A stretch of 64,000 bases of DNA, taken from Brevundimonas nasdae (lineage in GTDB: Bacteria; Pseudomonadota; Alphaproteobacteria; Caulobacterales; Caulobacteraceae). The notes under the pieces are model-generated. The model saw nothing but the letters and a program-made list of their open reading frames with translations, was not told where the DNA came from and did no database searches. The stretch is from positions 62,001 to 126,000 of the forward strand of contig NZ_JAEPWN010000003.1 in NCBI RefSeq assembly GCF_016654005.1, written 5' to 3'. Numbering within the stretch: position 1 is the first letter of the stretch; each line of letters begins with the position of its first letter. A program made the position numbers and the translations under genes. Below, piece by piece: positions 10,416 to 20,383 of the stretch.

Positions 10416-11408
10416 TCAGGCGACGTAGCCCGCCTGCATCAGTTCGGCGATGTGGACGATGGCGACGGGGCGCCCCTCCTCCACCACGAACAGGTTGGAG
10501 ATCTTGTTGGCCGTCAGCAGATCGACCACGTCGCTCATCCGCGCATTGGTGTCCACCGTGATCGGATTGGCGCCCATGATGTCGGCCGCGGTCAGGCCGT
10601 TGATGTCGCGCTGGAAGGCGCGGCGCAGGTCGCCGTCGGTGACGATGCCGACCAGCGAACCGGCGTCATCCAGAACCGCGACGGCGCCCTTGCGCCCCTC
10701 GGTGACGGCGGAGACGACTTCGCTGAAACTGGCGCTCAGGGGCACGCTGGCGGGGGCGGCGGCGTTGTCGCCCATCCACTCGCGCACGCTCTGCAGGCTC
10801 ATGCCCAGGGCGCCGCCCGGATGATGCAGACCGAAGTCCATGGCCGTGAACTCTCGCCGATCCATCAGCACCATGGCCAGGGCGTCGCCCAGCGCCAGGG
10901 TCATCAGGGTCGAGGTCGTCGGCGCCAGTCCGTTGGGGCAGGCTTCCGCCACCTTGGGCATGGTCAGGCAGACGGCGGCGTTGCGGCCCAGGAAGCTGGT
11001 CGGACGCTGGGTGATGGCGATGACGGGGATGTTGTTGCGCTGGCAATAGATCAGCGGATCACGCAGTTCGCGGCTCTCGCCGGAGTTGGAGATGGCCAGA
11101 AGCGTCACGTCAGGGCGCAGCATCCCCAGGTCGCCGTGGCTCATTTCCGCCGGATGGACGAAGAAGGAATTGGTGCCCGTCGAGGCCAGGGTCGCGGCGA
11201 TCTTGCCGCCGATATGGCCCGACTTGCCCATGCCGGTGACGACCACATAGCCGGGGCGGCTCATGATCACATCGACGGCGCGGGCGATGGAGACGTCGAT
11301 GGAGCGCTCCAGCGCCTCCAGCGCCTCCATGTTCAGCTTGACGACCTCGCGCGCCCGTTCGGTCATGACGGCGATGGCGTCCGGCGACGAATGTTCGATC
11401 TCGGTCAT
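10416..11408 (-). CDS. kdsD: D-arabinose-5-phosphate isomerase, KdsD/KpsF type
   Basis: The enzyme converts ribulose 5-phosphate to arabinose 5-phosphate, the precursor of Kdo for LPS and some capsules. The 330-residue protein has an N-terminal SIS domain (YVVVTGMGKSGHIGGKIAAT, then LAISNSGESRELRDPL) and two C-terminal CBS domains (about residues 205-325, with LVGIVTDGDLRRAF). ATG 11408 gives the usual length; the longer frame to 11549 lacks similarity. Being next to a glycosyltransferase and a Wza homolog fits the KpsF-like capsule variant, but it may also be the sole isomerase serving LPS Kdo. Confidence 0.92.
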   Translation of the reverse strand: MTEIEHSSPDAIAVMTERAREVVKLNMEALEALERSIDVSIARAVDVIMSRPGYVVVTGMGKSGHIGGKIAATLASTGTNSFFVHPAEMSHGDLGMLRPDVTLLAISNSGESRELRDPLIYCQRNNIPVIAITQRPTSFLGRNAAVCLTMPKVAEACPNGLAPTTSTLMTLALGDALAMVLMDRREFTAMDFGLHHPGGALGMSLQSVREWMGDNAAAPASVPLSASFSEVVSAVTEGRKGAVAVLDDAGSLVGIVTDGDLRRAFQRDINGLTAADIMGANPITVDTNARMSDVVDLLTANKISNLFVVEEGRPVAIVHIAELMQAGYVA

Positions 11409-11578
11409 CTGGCGACAGGCCCGTAGTCGGGCTCTCCTTTGTTCGAGGCTGCGGCCATTGCCCCACCCGCGCGTGGCGCGCAACTCGTCCTTTTCAGACG
11501 CCTTTGTCGCTTTCTGGTCAACCTTTGCCGGTCTGGCGCGTTGCAACACCGGGGAACAAAAGAAAGAGCCGAAGCCTC

Positions 11579-12343
11579 ATGCCGTCTCGCGCCGGAACCG
11601 TCGACCTCATCCTGCCTGCACCGCCTGTACGGGGAGACCACATGGCCCTGTTCCTGGACATGGACGGCGTTCTGGCCCCCCTGGCCCCGACGCCGGGAGA
11701 GGTCGGGCCGGTCGCCCGCCGCACCGCCGCGTTGAAGGCGCTCGACCTTCGTCTAGGGGGCCGCGTCGCCATCATCAGCGGCCGCACCATCGCCGAGATC
11801 GACCGGATTTCCGACCATGCCCTGACCGCCGCCTCCGGCGTGCACGGGCTGGAGCGGCGGCGTCATGACGGCGAGACGGAGCGAAAACCGGCCGACGACG
11901 GCGTCGCCTACGCGCTTGAGGCCTTTGAGGCCTTCGCTGCGCACCGTCCGGGCATGATCGTCGAGGACAAGGGGGTTTCCGCCGGGCTCCACTATCGCGG
12001 CGCCCCCGATCAGGCGCGCGCCGCCGAGGCGCTGGCCGACCGCCTGCAGATCGAAACCGGTCTGACGCTGCAGCCCGGCCATATGGTGCTGGAGCTGAAG
12101 ACGCCCGGCGCGACCAAGGGCACGGCCTTGACCGCCTTCATGCGCGAGGCGCCGTTCAAAGACGCCCTGCCCGTCATGGTCGGGGACGACGTGACCGATG
12201 AAGACGGGTTCGAGGCCGCCAAGGCCCTGGGCGGCTACGGCGTTCTGGTCGGCCCCGTCCGCCCGACCGCCGCCCGTTACGGGCTGGACGACGTCGACGC
12301 CGTCCTGACCTGGCTGGAAGCAATCGCCGAGGCCCAGACGTGA
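11579..12343 (+). CDS. otsB: Trehalose-6-phosphate phosphatase
   Basis: OtsB dephosphorylates trehalose 6-phosphate to trehalose. It is a HAD-superfamily protein of 254 residues: motif I FLDMDGVLAPLAP (nucleophile in DMDG), motif II IISGRTIAEID and motif IV VGDDVTDEDGFEAA are all visible. The ATG at 11579 is preceded by AAGAAAGAG. The stop overlaps the GTG of the GH15 gene (GTGA), and otsA follows that, forming a three-gene trehalose unit divergent from kdsD. Confidence 0.93.
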   Translation: MPSRAGTVDLILPAPPVRGDHMALFLDMDGVLAPLAPTPGEVGPVARRTAALKALDLRLGGRVAIISGRTIAEIDRISDHALTAASGVHGLERRRHDGETERKPADDGVAYALEAFEAFAAHRPGMIVEDKGVSAGLHYRGAPDQARAAEALADRLQIETGLTLQPGHMVLELKTPGATKGTALTAFMREAPFKDALPVMVGDDVTDEDGFEAAKALGGYGVLVGPVRPTAARYGLDDVDAVLTWLEAIAEAQT

Positions 12344-14142
12344 GCCTGAATGCGAGCATGAAACCCAATCTGGATCTCTGGCCCATCGGCAACTGCGCCA
12401 TCAGCGCCCTGATCGACCGGCAAGGCCGCTTCGTCTGGGCCTGCGCCCCGCGCGTGGACGGCGATCCGGTCTTCTCCGCCCTGATGAACGGCGACACGCC
12501 CGATCACGGCTTCTGGGCCGTCGAACTGGAGGATCAGGTCAGCGTCGACCAGGCCTATGTGCGCAACACCCCTGTGCTGCGCACCGTGCTGACCGCCAGA
12601 GACGGCGCGGCGGTCGAGATCATCGACTTCGCCCCCCGCCACGCCAAACACGCCCGCACCTATCGCCCGCTGGCTTTCGGGCGGATTGTCCGACCGCTGA
12701 ACGGCACGCCGCGCGTCAGGATGAGGCTGCGCCCATCGACGGACTGGGGCGCCAAAGCCGCGCCCCACACCTCGGGCTCGAACCACATCCGCTTCATCTG
12801 CCCGGACATCGTCTTCCGCCTGACCACCGACTGTCCGGTCTCGCACATTCTCAATGAACGGACGATCCGGCTGGAGCGGCCCTATTACTTCTTCCTCGGC
12901 CCGGACGAGGGCTATGACCAGGACATCAGCACGGGCGTTCAGGCCGCGCTGGATCGCACAGTGGACTATTGGCAGAGCTGGGTTCAGACCCTGTATCTGC
13001 CGCTGGACTGGCAGGACGCGGTCATCCGCGCCGCCATCACCCTGAAGCTCTGCGCCTATGAGGAGACAGGGGCCATCGTCGCGGCCATGACCACCTCGGT
13101 GCCCGAGTTCCCCGAGAGCGGGCGCAACTGGGACTACCGCTACTGCTGGATCCGGGACGCCTACTACACGGTGCGGGCGCTGAACCGGCTGGGCGCGGTG
13201 GACATTCTTGAGAACTATCTCGGCTATCTGAGGAACCTGGTCGATGACGCGGCGGGCGGCCACGTCCAGCCGGTCTATGGCGTGGGCCTGGAGCCCGGCA
13301 TCGGTGAAAGCATCATCGAGAGCGTCGCGGGCTATCGCGGCATGAAGCCGGTGCGGATCGGCAACCAGGCGCACGAGCATCTGCAACACGACGTGTACGG
13401 ACAGATCGTCCTGCCTCTGGTTCAGGCCTTTTATGACCAGCGGCTGCTGCGGCCCGGCACGGTGGAGGATTTCCATGCGCTGGAGAAGGTCGGCGAGCGC
13501 GCCTTCGCCATGCATGACCAGACCGACGCCGGATTGTGGGAGTTCCGCACGATCGCGCGGGTCCACACCTATTCCTCGGTCATGTGCTGGGCGGCCTGCG
13601 ACCGTCTGGCCAAGGCGGCGGACCATCTGGGCCTGCAGCCGCGCGGCGAGATCTGGCGCGAGCGAGCGGCCATCATCCGCCAACGGATCGAGGCCGAGGC
13701 CTTCCTGCCCGACGAGGGGCGATTCGCCGCCAGCTTCGGCAATCGCGAACTGGACGCCTCCCTGCTGCAGATGACCGACCTGGGCTTCCTGGAGGCGCAC
13801 GATCCGCGTCAGGTGGCCACCTTCGACGCCATCGAACGCGATCTGAAGAAGGGCGCCTTCCTGTTCCGCTATGTCGAGCCGGACGATTTCGGCGAACCGG
13901 AGACGGCCTTCAACTTCTGCACCTTCTGGTTCATCGAGGCCCTGCTGCAGAACGGGCGCGCCGCCGAGGCCCGCACCATCTTCGAGGAGATGCTGAGCCG
14001 CCGCACGGCGGCGGGCCTGCTCAGCGAGGACATCTCCATCGAGGACGGGGAACTGTGGGGCAATTATCCGCAGACCTATTCCCTGGTCGGCATCATCAAT
14101 TGCGCCGTGTTGTTGAGTCGATCCTGGACCGACGTGCGTTAA
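12340..14142 (+). CDS. GH15-family glycoside hydrolase (glucoamylase/trehalase type)
   Basis: A 600-residue protein with an N-terminal beta-rich domain (WPIGNCAISALIDRQGRFVW) and the (alpha/alpha)6 barrel. The hallmark GRNWDYRYCWIRDAYYTV is near residue 262, and GLWEFRTIARVHTYSSVMCW near residue 397 carries the conserved acidic site. Bacterial GH15 members are glucoamylases or trehalases. Sitting between otsB and otsA with a 4-base overlap suggests it acts on trehalose or on an alpha-glucan linked to trehalose turnover. The start may be GTG 12340 or ATG 12358. There is no signal peptide, so it is cytoplasmic. Confidence 0.9.
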   Translation: MSLNASMKPNLDLWPIGNCAISALIDRQGRFVWACAPRVDGDPVFSALMNGDTPDHGFWAVELEDQVSVDQAYVRNTPVLRTVLTARDGAAVEIIDFAPRHAKHARTYRPLAFGRIVRPLNGTPRVRMRLRPSTDWGAKAAPHTSGSNHIRFICPDIVFRLTTDCPVSHILNERTIRLERPYYFFLGPDEGYDQDISTGVQAALDRTVDYWQSWVQTLYLPLDWQDAVIRAAITLKLCAYEETGAIVAAMTTSVPEFPESGRNWDYRYCWIRDAYYTVRALNRLGAVDILENYLGYLRNLVDDAAGGHVQPVYGVGLEPGIGESIIESVAGYRGMKPVRIGNQAHEHLQHDVYGQIVLPLVQAFYDQRLLRPGTVEDFHALEKVGERAFAMHDQTDAGLWEFRTIARVHTYSSVMCWAACDRLAKAADHLGLQPRGEIWRERAAIIRQRIEAEAFLPDEGRFAASFGNRELDASLLQMTDLGFLEAHDPRQVATFDAIERDLKKGAFLFRYVEPDDFGEPETAFNFCTFWFIEALLQNGRAAEARTIFEEMLSRRTAAGLLSEDISIEDGELWGNYPQTYSLVGIINCAVLLSRSWTDVR

Positions 14143-14197
14143 GACCTGAACCGCCTTTTTCCGTCCCTGGGCTGGGGACGCCGCCAGCAGTGAGTAG

Positions 14198-15610
14198 ATG
14201 AGCCGCCTGATCGTTGTTTCGAATCGCGTATCCGCACCCAGGGATCCCGCCGCCGGGTCCGCCGGGGGCCTGGCCATGGCCCTGTCTGCGGCCCTTCGGA
14301 AATACGACGGCCTGTGGTTCGGCTGGTCCGGCGAAACCGTCGAACAATGGACCGGCGAGGTGAAGATCGAGGATCGGGCCGGGGTCACGGTGGCCCTGGT
14401 CGATCTGGAGCCGCACGACGTCGACGAATATTACAACGGCTACGCCAACAAGACCCTGTGGCCCCTGTTCCACCACCGCACCGATCTGGCCCAGTACGAA
14501 CGGTCGTACGGCGAGGGCTATGAGCGGGTGAACCGACGCTTCGCCGAGGTTCTGGCGCCCCTGATCCAGCCCGACGACATGATCTGGATCCATGACTATC
14601 ACATGATCCCGATGGCGCGGGACCTGCGCCGTCTGGGCGTGCGCAACCGGATCGGCTTCTTCCTGCACACCCCCTGGCCGACGCGCCAGCTTCTGGTCAC
14701 CCTGCCCCACCACCGGCGTCTGGTGGAATCCATGTTCGACTTCGACCTGATCGGCTTCCACACCCAGGAATGGAGCGACCTGTTCACCGACTATGTGGTC
14801 AGCGAGGCGCGGGGCGAACTGTTCGGCGACGGCGGGCTGGAGTGTTTCGGACGCCGGGTCCAGACGGGCGTCTTCCCCATCGGCATCGACGTCGAGGGCT
14901 TCCTTGCGGCGCGCAACTCGACGCTGGGCGCGCGGACCTATGACCGGATGGCCGCCTCCGCCGCCTTCCGCAAGATGATCGTCGGCGTGGACCGGCTGGA
15001 CTACTCCAAGGGGCTGGAGGAGCGGCTGCTGGGCTATGAGCAGTTCCTGCAGGACAATCCGTCGATGCGGGGCGAGGTCTTCCTGCTGCAGGTGACGCCG
15101 ATCTCACGCGACGACGTGGATTCCTATCAGGACATCCGGGCGCGGCTGGACGCCCTGGCAGGGCGGATCAACGGCGCCTTTGGCGACATGGACTGGCAGC
15201 CCATCCGCTATCTGAACCGCACCTATCGCCGGGACCAGCTGGCGGGCATCTATCGGGCGGCGCGGGTGGGTCTGGTCACGCCCCTGCGCGACGGCATGAA
15301 CCTAGTGGCCAAGGAATATGTCTGCGCCCAGAATCCGGAAGATCCCGGCGTGCTGATCCTGTCGCGGTTCGCGGGCGCGGCCGAGCAGATGGGCGAGGCC
15401 CTGCTGGTCAATCCCTACAGCCGCGAGGAGCTGTCCGACGCCATCCACAAGGCCCTGACCATGCCGCTGGACGAGCGCATCCGCAAATGGGAGGCGTTGA
15501 TGCAGGTGGTGCGCGACACCGACGTCGGCATCTGGCGCGACGCCTTCGTCAAGGCCCTGCTGCCCGCCGACGGCGAGCCTGAAAACAGCCAGTGGCCGGG
15601 GGCGGCCTAG
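14198..15610 (+). CDS. otsA: Trehalose-6-phosphate synthase OtsA
   Basis: OtsA (GT20) joins UDP-glucose and glucose 6-phosphate to make trehalose 6-phosphate. The 470-residue protein starts [20 protein letters not shown] and has the family segments [38 protein letters not shown] and [19 protein letters not shown]. It follows the GH15 gene after 55 bases. With otsB it provides the complete OtsBA route, typically an osmotic and desiccation stress response. Confidence 0.96.
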   Translation: MSRLIVVSNRVSAPRDPAAGSAGGLAMALSAALRKYDGLWFGWSGETVEQWTGEVKIEDRAGVTVALVDLEPHDVDEYYNGYANKTLWPLFHHRTDLAQYERSYGEGYERVNRRFAEVLAPLIQPDDMIWIHDYHMIPMARDLRRLGVRNRIGFFLHTPWPTRQLLVTLPHHRRLVESMFDFDLIGFHTQEWSDLFTDYVVSEARGELFGDGGLECFGRRVQTGVFPIGIDVEGFLAARNSTLGARTYDRMAASAAFRKMIVGVDRLDYSKGLEERLLGYEQFLQDNPSMRGEVFLLQVTPISRDDVDSYQDIRARLDALAGRINGAFGDMDWQPIRYLNRTYRRDQLAGIYRAARVGLVTPLRDGMNLVAKEYVCAQNPEDPGVLILSRFAGAAEQMGEALLVNPYSREELSDAIHKALTMPLDERIRKWEALMQVVRDTDVGIWRDAFVKALLPADGEPENSQWPGAA

Positions 15611-15666
15611 CCCCCCTTTCGCCACACTCGGGCCTGAACCGAGGGCGACGGTGACGAAAATGCGGA

Positions 15667-16641
15667 TCAGCGCAGGTCGAAGGCCAGCAGCAAGGTCCGC
15701 TGCACCGGATTGAAATTGTCGTCGGACAGGATGTAGAGCCGCGTCGCGTCGCCCCGCCGCTCGGCTGCGACGCCTTCGAAATTATCCGTCGTTCCCGGCA
15801 GCTTCAACTCAACCAGCACCGGCCCCAGCGACCCGTCCAGCGACAGGCGGCGGAGGCGGGCGCGCAGGTCGATGGGCGCGCGATAGCGGCGCTCGACCAC
15901 GAACCAGCCGTCGCCCGACGGGTCGCGGTCCATGCCGGTGATGCGCCAGCCGCTGAGGGGAACCGGCGTCTGCGGCGGCGATGTCACCACCACGCAACGC
16001 GCAGGGGTGCAGTCCCACAGGCCGCCCGCCTCGCCCGCGATGCGCCATCCGTCGGCGGTGATCGACACCGCCTCCATCCCGTCATTCTCGGCGAAGTCGA
16101 AATCGGGAATGCGCAAAGCCTGCGGGTCGGGCCGAAGGGCCGACAGGGGGCCGTAATTCCACAGCCGATGGTTTCGCTCGAAACTCATCAACAGGTCGCC
16201 CTCCGGGGTCAGGGCCAGGCCTTCGGCGTCGCCGTCACGCTTGTCGGCGATGGGCTGACCGTTCTGCAGCGTCAGGCGGCGGGTGCGCAGATGGTCCAGT
16301 CCGACCAGACGCCCCTGCCCATCCAGCCGCAGGTCGGCGATGACCAGATCGCCCACGTCCGACACCATGACGACCTTGCCGTCGCCGGTCAGCTTCAAGT
16401 CCGACAGGCTGTGAACCGGCGAGGTCGGGTCGGCGATGATCGACAGCCCGCCCGCAAAGGTCACCCCCGCCGCCAGAACCGCCCCGCCCGGCAGGCCCAG
16501 ACCGACGCTGCGCAACTGCACGACCGCAGGCGTCCATCCGTCCGTGACCAGAGGATAGGGTTGCGGCGGTCCCAGCGACGCTGCGCAGGCCGTCAGTGTC
16601 AGGGCCGCCCAGACCGCCGTCAGACGGCGAATCCGTTTCAC
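15667..16641 (-). CDS. Lipoprotein with phytase-like esterase domain
   Basis: A 324-residue protein beginning at GTG 16641, which overlaps the cobT stop by 4 bases (GTGA). The N-terminus [21 protein letters not shown] is a lipoprotein signal (lipobox LTAC). The remainder looks like the beta-propeller family called esterase-like activity of phytase: [39 protein letters not shown] and [20 protein letters not shown]. The substrate is unknown. Close coupling to cobT is common in related genomes but biologically unexplained. It converges with otsA. Confidence 0.8.
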   Translation of the reverse strand: MKRIRRLTAVWAALTLTACAASLGPPQPYPLVTDGWTPAVVQLRSVGLGLPGGAVLAAGVTFAGGLSIIADPTSPVHSLSDLKLTGDGKVVMVSDVGDLVIADLRLDGQGRLVGLDHLRTRRLTLQNGQPIADKRDGDAEGLALTPEGDLLMSFERNHRLWNYGPLSALRPDPQALRIPDFDFAENDGMEAVSITADGWRIAGEAGGLWDCTPARCVVVTSPPQTPVPLSGWRITGMDRDPSGDGWFVVERRYRAPIDLRARLRRLSLDGSLGPVLVELKLPGTTDNFEGVAAERRGDATRLYILSDDNFNPVQRTLLLAFDLR

Positions 16642-18521
16642 GCGGCGCGCTTCCGGGACGACCGCCGCGTCGGCCCGGCGGCGGTGTCCGCCTCGAACAG
16701 TTCGGCCAGCTTCTCGGTCATGGCCCCGGCCAGCTGCTCGACGTCGACGATGGTCAGGGCCTTGCGGTACCAACGGGTCACATCATGGCCGATGCCGATG
16801 GCCAGCAGTTCGACCGGCGAGCGATCCTCGATCTCTGCGATCACCTGGCGCAGGTGCTTGTCCAGATAGAGGGCGGCGTTGGCCGACTGGGTCGAGTCAT
16901 CGACCGGCGAACCATCGGAAATGACCATCAGGATGCGGCGCTGCTCGGTGCGGGCCAACAGGCGCCCGTGCGCCCATTGCAGGGCCTCGCCGTCGATGTT
17001 TTCCTTCAGCAGGCCTTCGCGCATCATCAGGCCCAGGTTCTTCTTGGCCCGCCGCCAGGGCGCGTCGGCGGCCTTGTAGATGATGTGGCGCAGGTCGTTC
17101 AGGCGGCCCGGATTGGCGGGCTTGCCCGCGCTGATCCAGGCTTCGCGGCTCTGCCCGCCCTTCCAGGCGCGCGTGGTGAAGCCCAGAATCTCGACCTTGA
17201 CCCCGCACCGCTCCAGCGTCCGCGCCAGGATGTCGGCGCAGACGGCGGCGACCATGATCGGACGCCCGCGCATCGAGCCCGAGTTGTCCAGCAGCAGAGT
17301 CACCACCGTGTCGCGGAACGGGCTTTCGCTCTCGGCCTTGAACGACAGGGGGGCGGTGACGTCGGTGACGATCCGGGTCAGGCGCGCGGTGTCCAGCATC
17401 CCCTCTTCCAGATCGAAGATCCAGGATCGGTTCTGCTGGGCCAGCAGACGGCGCTGCAGTTTGTTGGCCAGGCGCGAGACCACGCTGGACAGCACCGCCA
17501 GCTGGCCGTCCAGCAGGGCGCGCAACCGGTCCAGCTCCATCGGGTCGCACAGGTCGGCGGCGTCCACCACCTCGTCATAGGCGGTGGTGAAGACGCGGTA
17601 GGCGTCCACGGCCCGGCCGTCGTCGGCGGTCTGCTGGCGGTTGGGCTGTTCGCCCTCCTGCAGTTCGGGGCCTTCGTCGGAGGCCTGGCCGTCAGGGTCG
17701 GCGGGCGCGCCTTCGGGGCGGCTCTCGCGTTCATCCTCCGAAGACTGATCGTCGGCGTCGCCCTCCATCGACTGCGAGCCTTCGCCGCCGTCCTCCTCTT
17801 CTTCCTCATCCTGATCGTCGTCAGACGCAGGATCCTGGGGGTCCGGCTCCTCGTCGCCGGGATCTTCGGACGCGTCCTCGCCGCGCCCGTCGGCGGGATC
17901 GAGGTCAAGCGCGCGCAGCACCTCGCGCAGCTTCAGGGCGAAGACGGCCTGATCACCCGCCGCAGCCGCCAGGGCGTCCAGCTTCTCGCCCGCCTTGGCC
18001 TCGATATTGGCGCGCACCAGATCCAGCATGGCCCTGGCGCCGTCCGGGGCAGGCCGTCCGGTCAGCCGTTCGCGCACCAGCAGGGCCACGGCCTCGGACA
18101 CCGGCACCCGCTCCGGCTCGTTGATGCGCAGGGCGCCCGTCCGCTCCAGGCGCGTGACCAGGGCGGCGTCCAGATTGCCGCGCACCCCGGCCAGAAACTC
18201 GGACCCGACCGCCTCGACCCGCGCCTGCTCGGCGGCCTCGAACACCTCGGCGGCCTTGCTGTCGGTGGGGCGCAGCCGCCCGTCGACTGCCGGATCATGA
18301 TTGGCCAGACGCAGGGCCAGCCGGTCGGCCTGACCGCGCAGCGACGCGCTTTCAGGCCCGGACGGATCGCGCGGCGGATGGGGCAGGGTCAGGACGCCGC
18401 CAACCATTTTCGGCCCGTCAGAGCCGAACACGACTTCCAGTTCCGGCTGTTCAGCCAGGGCGCGGGCGGCATGGCCCAGCGCGCGCTTGAAGGTTTCGGC
18501 GGGAGTATCCGGGGCGGCCAT
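16638..18521 (-). CDS. cobT: Cobaltochelatase subunit CobT
   Basis: CobT partners CobS (AAA+) and CobN to insert cobalt into hydrogenobyrinate a,c-diamide in aerobic cobalamin synthesis. The 627-residue protein has an N-terminal domain, a long acidic middle (about residues 215-300, rich in Asp, Glu and Ser) and a C-terminal VWA domain with the metal-ion-dependent adhesion motif [10 protein letters not shown] near residue 415. The C-terminus is basic (RRSSRKRAA). cobS, often adjacent, is not in the window. It could also belong to a magnesium- or cobalt-chelatase-like complex, but the size and order of domains favour CobT. Confidence 0.93.
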   Translation of the reverse strand: MAAPDTPAETFKRALGHAARALAEQPELEVVFGSDGPKMVGGVLTLPHPPRDPSGPESASLRGQADRLALRLANHDPAVDGRLRPTDSKAAEVFEAAEQARVEAVGSEFLAGVRGNLDAALVTRLERTGALRINEPERVPVSEAVALLVRERLTGRPAPDGARAMLDLVRANIEAKAGEKLDALAAAAGDQAVFALKLREVLRALDLDPADGRGEDASEDPGDEEPDPQDPASDDDQDEEEEEDGGEGSQSMEGDADDQSSEDERESRPEGAPADPDGQASDEGPELQEGEQPNRQQTADDGRAVDAYRVFTTAYDEVVDAADLCDPMELDRLRALLDGQLAVLSSVVSRLANKLQRRLLAQQNRSWIFDLEEGMLDTARLTRIVTDVTAPLSFKAESESPFRDTVVTLLLDNSGSMRGRPIMVAAVCADILARTLERCGVKVEILGFTTRAWKGGQSREAWISAGKPANPGRLNDLRHIIYKAADAPWRRAKKNLGLMMREGLLKENIDGEALQWAHGRLLARTEQRRILMVISDGSPVDDSTQSANAALYLDKHLRQVIAEIEDRSPVELLAIGIGHDVTRWYRKALTIVDVEQLAGAMTEKLAELFEADTAAGPTRRSSRKRAA

Positions 18522-18561
18522 GCCTTCAGTTAGTCGCTAACCGCGCGCGATAAAAGCGCTC

Positions 18562-19794
18562 TCAGCCCTGTTTTAGAATCGGCACCCGGCGGCCGTAGGT
18601 CAGGCAGCGCCACACCCACTCCAACGGCCCCATGCTGAACCGCGCCAGCCACAGCGGCGACCAGATCAGCTGCAGCGCCCAGACGACGACAACCACGCCC
18701 CACTGCCCGACATAATCCACCTGTCCGAACAGGCGCGGTCCCCACGGCATGTAGAAGAGGGTGGTCATGATCAGGGTCTGGGTCAGATAGTTGGTGAAGG
18801 CCATCCGCCCCACCGGCCTCAACGCCGCCGTCGCCCAGTCCAGACCGCGCGTGGTCAACAGGATGATCAGGCTGGCGTAACCCAGGGTGATCAGGATCGG
18901 GAAAGCCATGGCCGCATCCGCCAGACCACCGGTCGGATGGCCGCCCGCAGGCGCCATGACCTCGATCCATTTCAGCCCGCCCAGCAGGGCCAGCACGGCG
19001 GCGCCGACAGCGGCCACAGCCAGATAGGTCCGCGTCGAGGCCTGTCCGCCAAAGAAGCCCGACTTGAACAGCCCCATGCCCAGCATCATCAGCGGGATGG
19101 TCGAAAAGACGAACACGGTCACGCTCATGCCCTGGACGAACAGCCAGGCCGACAGGTTCTGCCCCATGGCCGCGCCCCAGCCGCTGCGATAGGCGGCGAT
19201 GGAGGCCTGAACGGCGGCGATGTCGAAACCGGGCGCCCCGCCCTGCATCTCATTGACCAGAGCCTCAGGGCCCGACACCGCCAACCAGGCCATGACCGCG
19301 TGCAGCCCCCCCATCACCAGCGTCGCCCCCAGGCCGATGGCGATCAGACGCCGGGCGGACATCGACCGCATCAGCATCACGAACAGACCGGACCAGGCGT
19401 AGAGCAGCAGCACGTCGCCGTACCACAAGGCCAGACCATGGATCAGGCCGATGACCGCCAGCCAGAACAGGCGCCGCCGCAACAGACGCCCGCGCGCCGC
19501 ATCGCTGCGCTCGCCGCCGACCAGATACAGGGACGCCCCGAACAGCAGGGCGAACAGGGTCAGGAATTTCTGCTCGAAGAAGACCTCGACCGCCCAACGC
19601 GCCACGGCGTTGGCGCCGACCAGCGCAAACGGGCTTAGCGCAGGCTCGCCATAGGCCATGAAGGGCAATGAGAAAGCCGAGGCGTTGACCGCCAGTATGC
19701 CCAGGATCGCCAGCCCCCGCATGGCGTCCAGAGACGCGATGCGCAGACGCGGCGCGACCGGGGACAGGGCCTGAATTCCAGCTGCGTCAGACAT
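18562..19794 (-). CDS. DUF418-family multispanning membrane protein
   Basis: A 410-residue protein with about ten hydrophobic segments. The N-terminus RIASLDAMRGLAILGILAVN (the RG-hAhLGIhhVN signature) and the C-terminal block GRMAFTNYLTQTLIMTTLFY are typical of the DUF418/YeiB family, of unknown biochemical function. Some relatives resemble membrane acyltransferases. ATG 19794 (MSDAAGIQ) is preferred over a TTG four codons upstream. It lies 28 bases upstream of the next minus-strand gene's stop. Confidence 0.85.
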   Translation of the reverse strand: MSDAAGIQALSPVAPRLRIASLDAMRGLAILGILAVNASAFSLPFMAYGEPALSPFALVGANAVARWAVEVFFEQKFLTLFALLFGASLYLVGGERSDAARGRLLRRRLFWLAVIGLIHGLALWYGDVLLLYAWSGLFVMLMRSMSARRLIAIGLGATLVMGGLHAVMAWLAVSGPEALVNEMQGGAPGFDIAAVQASIAAYRSGWGAAMGQNLSAWLFVQGMSVTVFVFSTIPLMMLGMGLFKSGFFGGQASTRTYLAVAAVGAAVLALLGGLKWIEVMAPAGGHPTGGLADAAMAFPILITLGYASLIILLTTRGLDWATAALRPVGRMAFTNYLTQTLIMTTLFYMPWGPRLFGQVDYVGQWGVVVVVWALQLIWSPLWLARFSMGPLEWVWRCLTYGRRVPILKQG

Positions 19795-19822
19795 CGGATC
19801 CCCCAAGCCTCGCCCGTTCTAT

Positions 19823-20383
19823 TCAGGTCCTGGGCATCAATCCCAGGCGATCCTTGACCACTGGCTTGGCCTCAAACGCGATGAAGGCCGCGCATAGGCC
19901 CGCCCACAGGCCGTAGCTGATGCCGACGATGATCGACAGGGGCAGGGCGCCCACGCCGAAGATCAGCAGGGTGGTCTCTGCGGCGCCCAGGGCCTGCATG
20001 ACGTTGCCCGACGCCATCGCGCCCAGCGCCGTCAGGGCCAGGGCCATGACCACCTGAAGCACCGCCGCCAGCAGTCCGCCGAACAGCATGAAGCGCCAGA
20101 CCACGCCCAGGCGCGAACCCGGCCTGCCGTTGCGGCGACGCTCGACCTGCACCCGCCACAGGCCCAGCGGCGCGGCGATCAGGCCGATGACCAGCACCAT
20201 CAGCCGCCAGTCCAGCTCCCAGCCCGGCATCCATGAACTGGGCGGCCAGATCGGCAGGGTCAGGATCAGCGGCGGCCAGGCGGCCCCGACCAGGGCGGCG
20301 GCGATCGCGAAGACAGAGCCCGGACGCTCGACGATCCGCGCCTGACCGGGCAGATCCTCATAGCTCTCGAACCGGCCGCTCAT
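19823..20383 (-). CDS. Hypothetical membrane protein with about four helices
   Basis: A 186-residue protein, MSGRFESYEDLPGQARIVER at the N-terminus, then hydrophobic segments near residues 23-45, 60-78, 92-122 and 132-165, and a short polar tail ending GLMPRT. I do not recognise a family. Its ATG overlaps the stop of the 3-hydroxybutyryl-CoA dehydrogenase gene (4 bases), implying coupled translation. A role cannot be proposed beyond an inner-membrane location. Confidence 0.7.
   Translation of the reverse strand: MSGRFESYEDLPGQARIVERPGSVFAIAAALVGAAWPPLILTLPIWPPSSWMPGWELDWRLMVLVIGLIAAPLGLWRVQVERRRNGRPGSRLGVVWRFMLFGGLLAAVLQVVMALALTALGAMASGNVMQALGAAETTLLIFGVGALPLSIIVGISYGLWAGLCAAFIAFEAKPVVKDRLGLMPRT

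Noticed and set aside
12277..14388. Long open frame antisense to the GH15 gene
   Set aside because: It lies opposite a GH15 gene with clear motifs. Its composition (Arg, Gln, Asp and His rich without any motif) is what the reverse strand of GC-rich coding DNA produces.
16596..18533. 645-residue plus-strand open frame over cobT
   Set aside because: It is a shadow of the cobT VWA gene on the opposite strand, with low-complexity Gln/Arg/Gly text and no domain.
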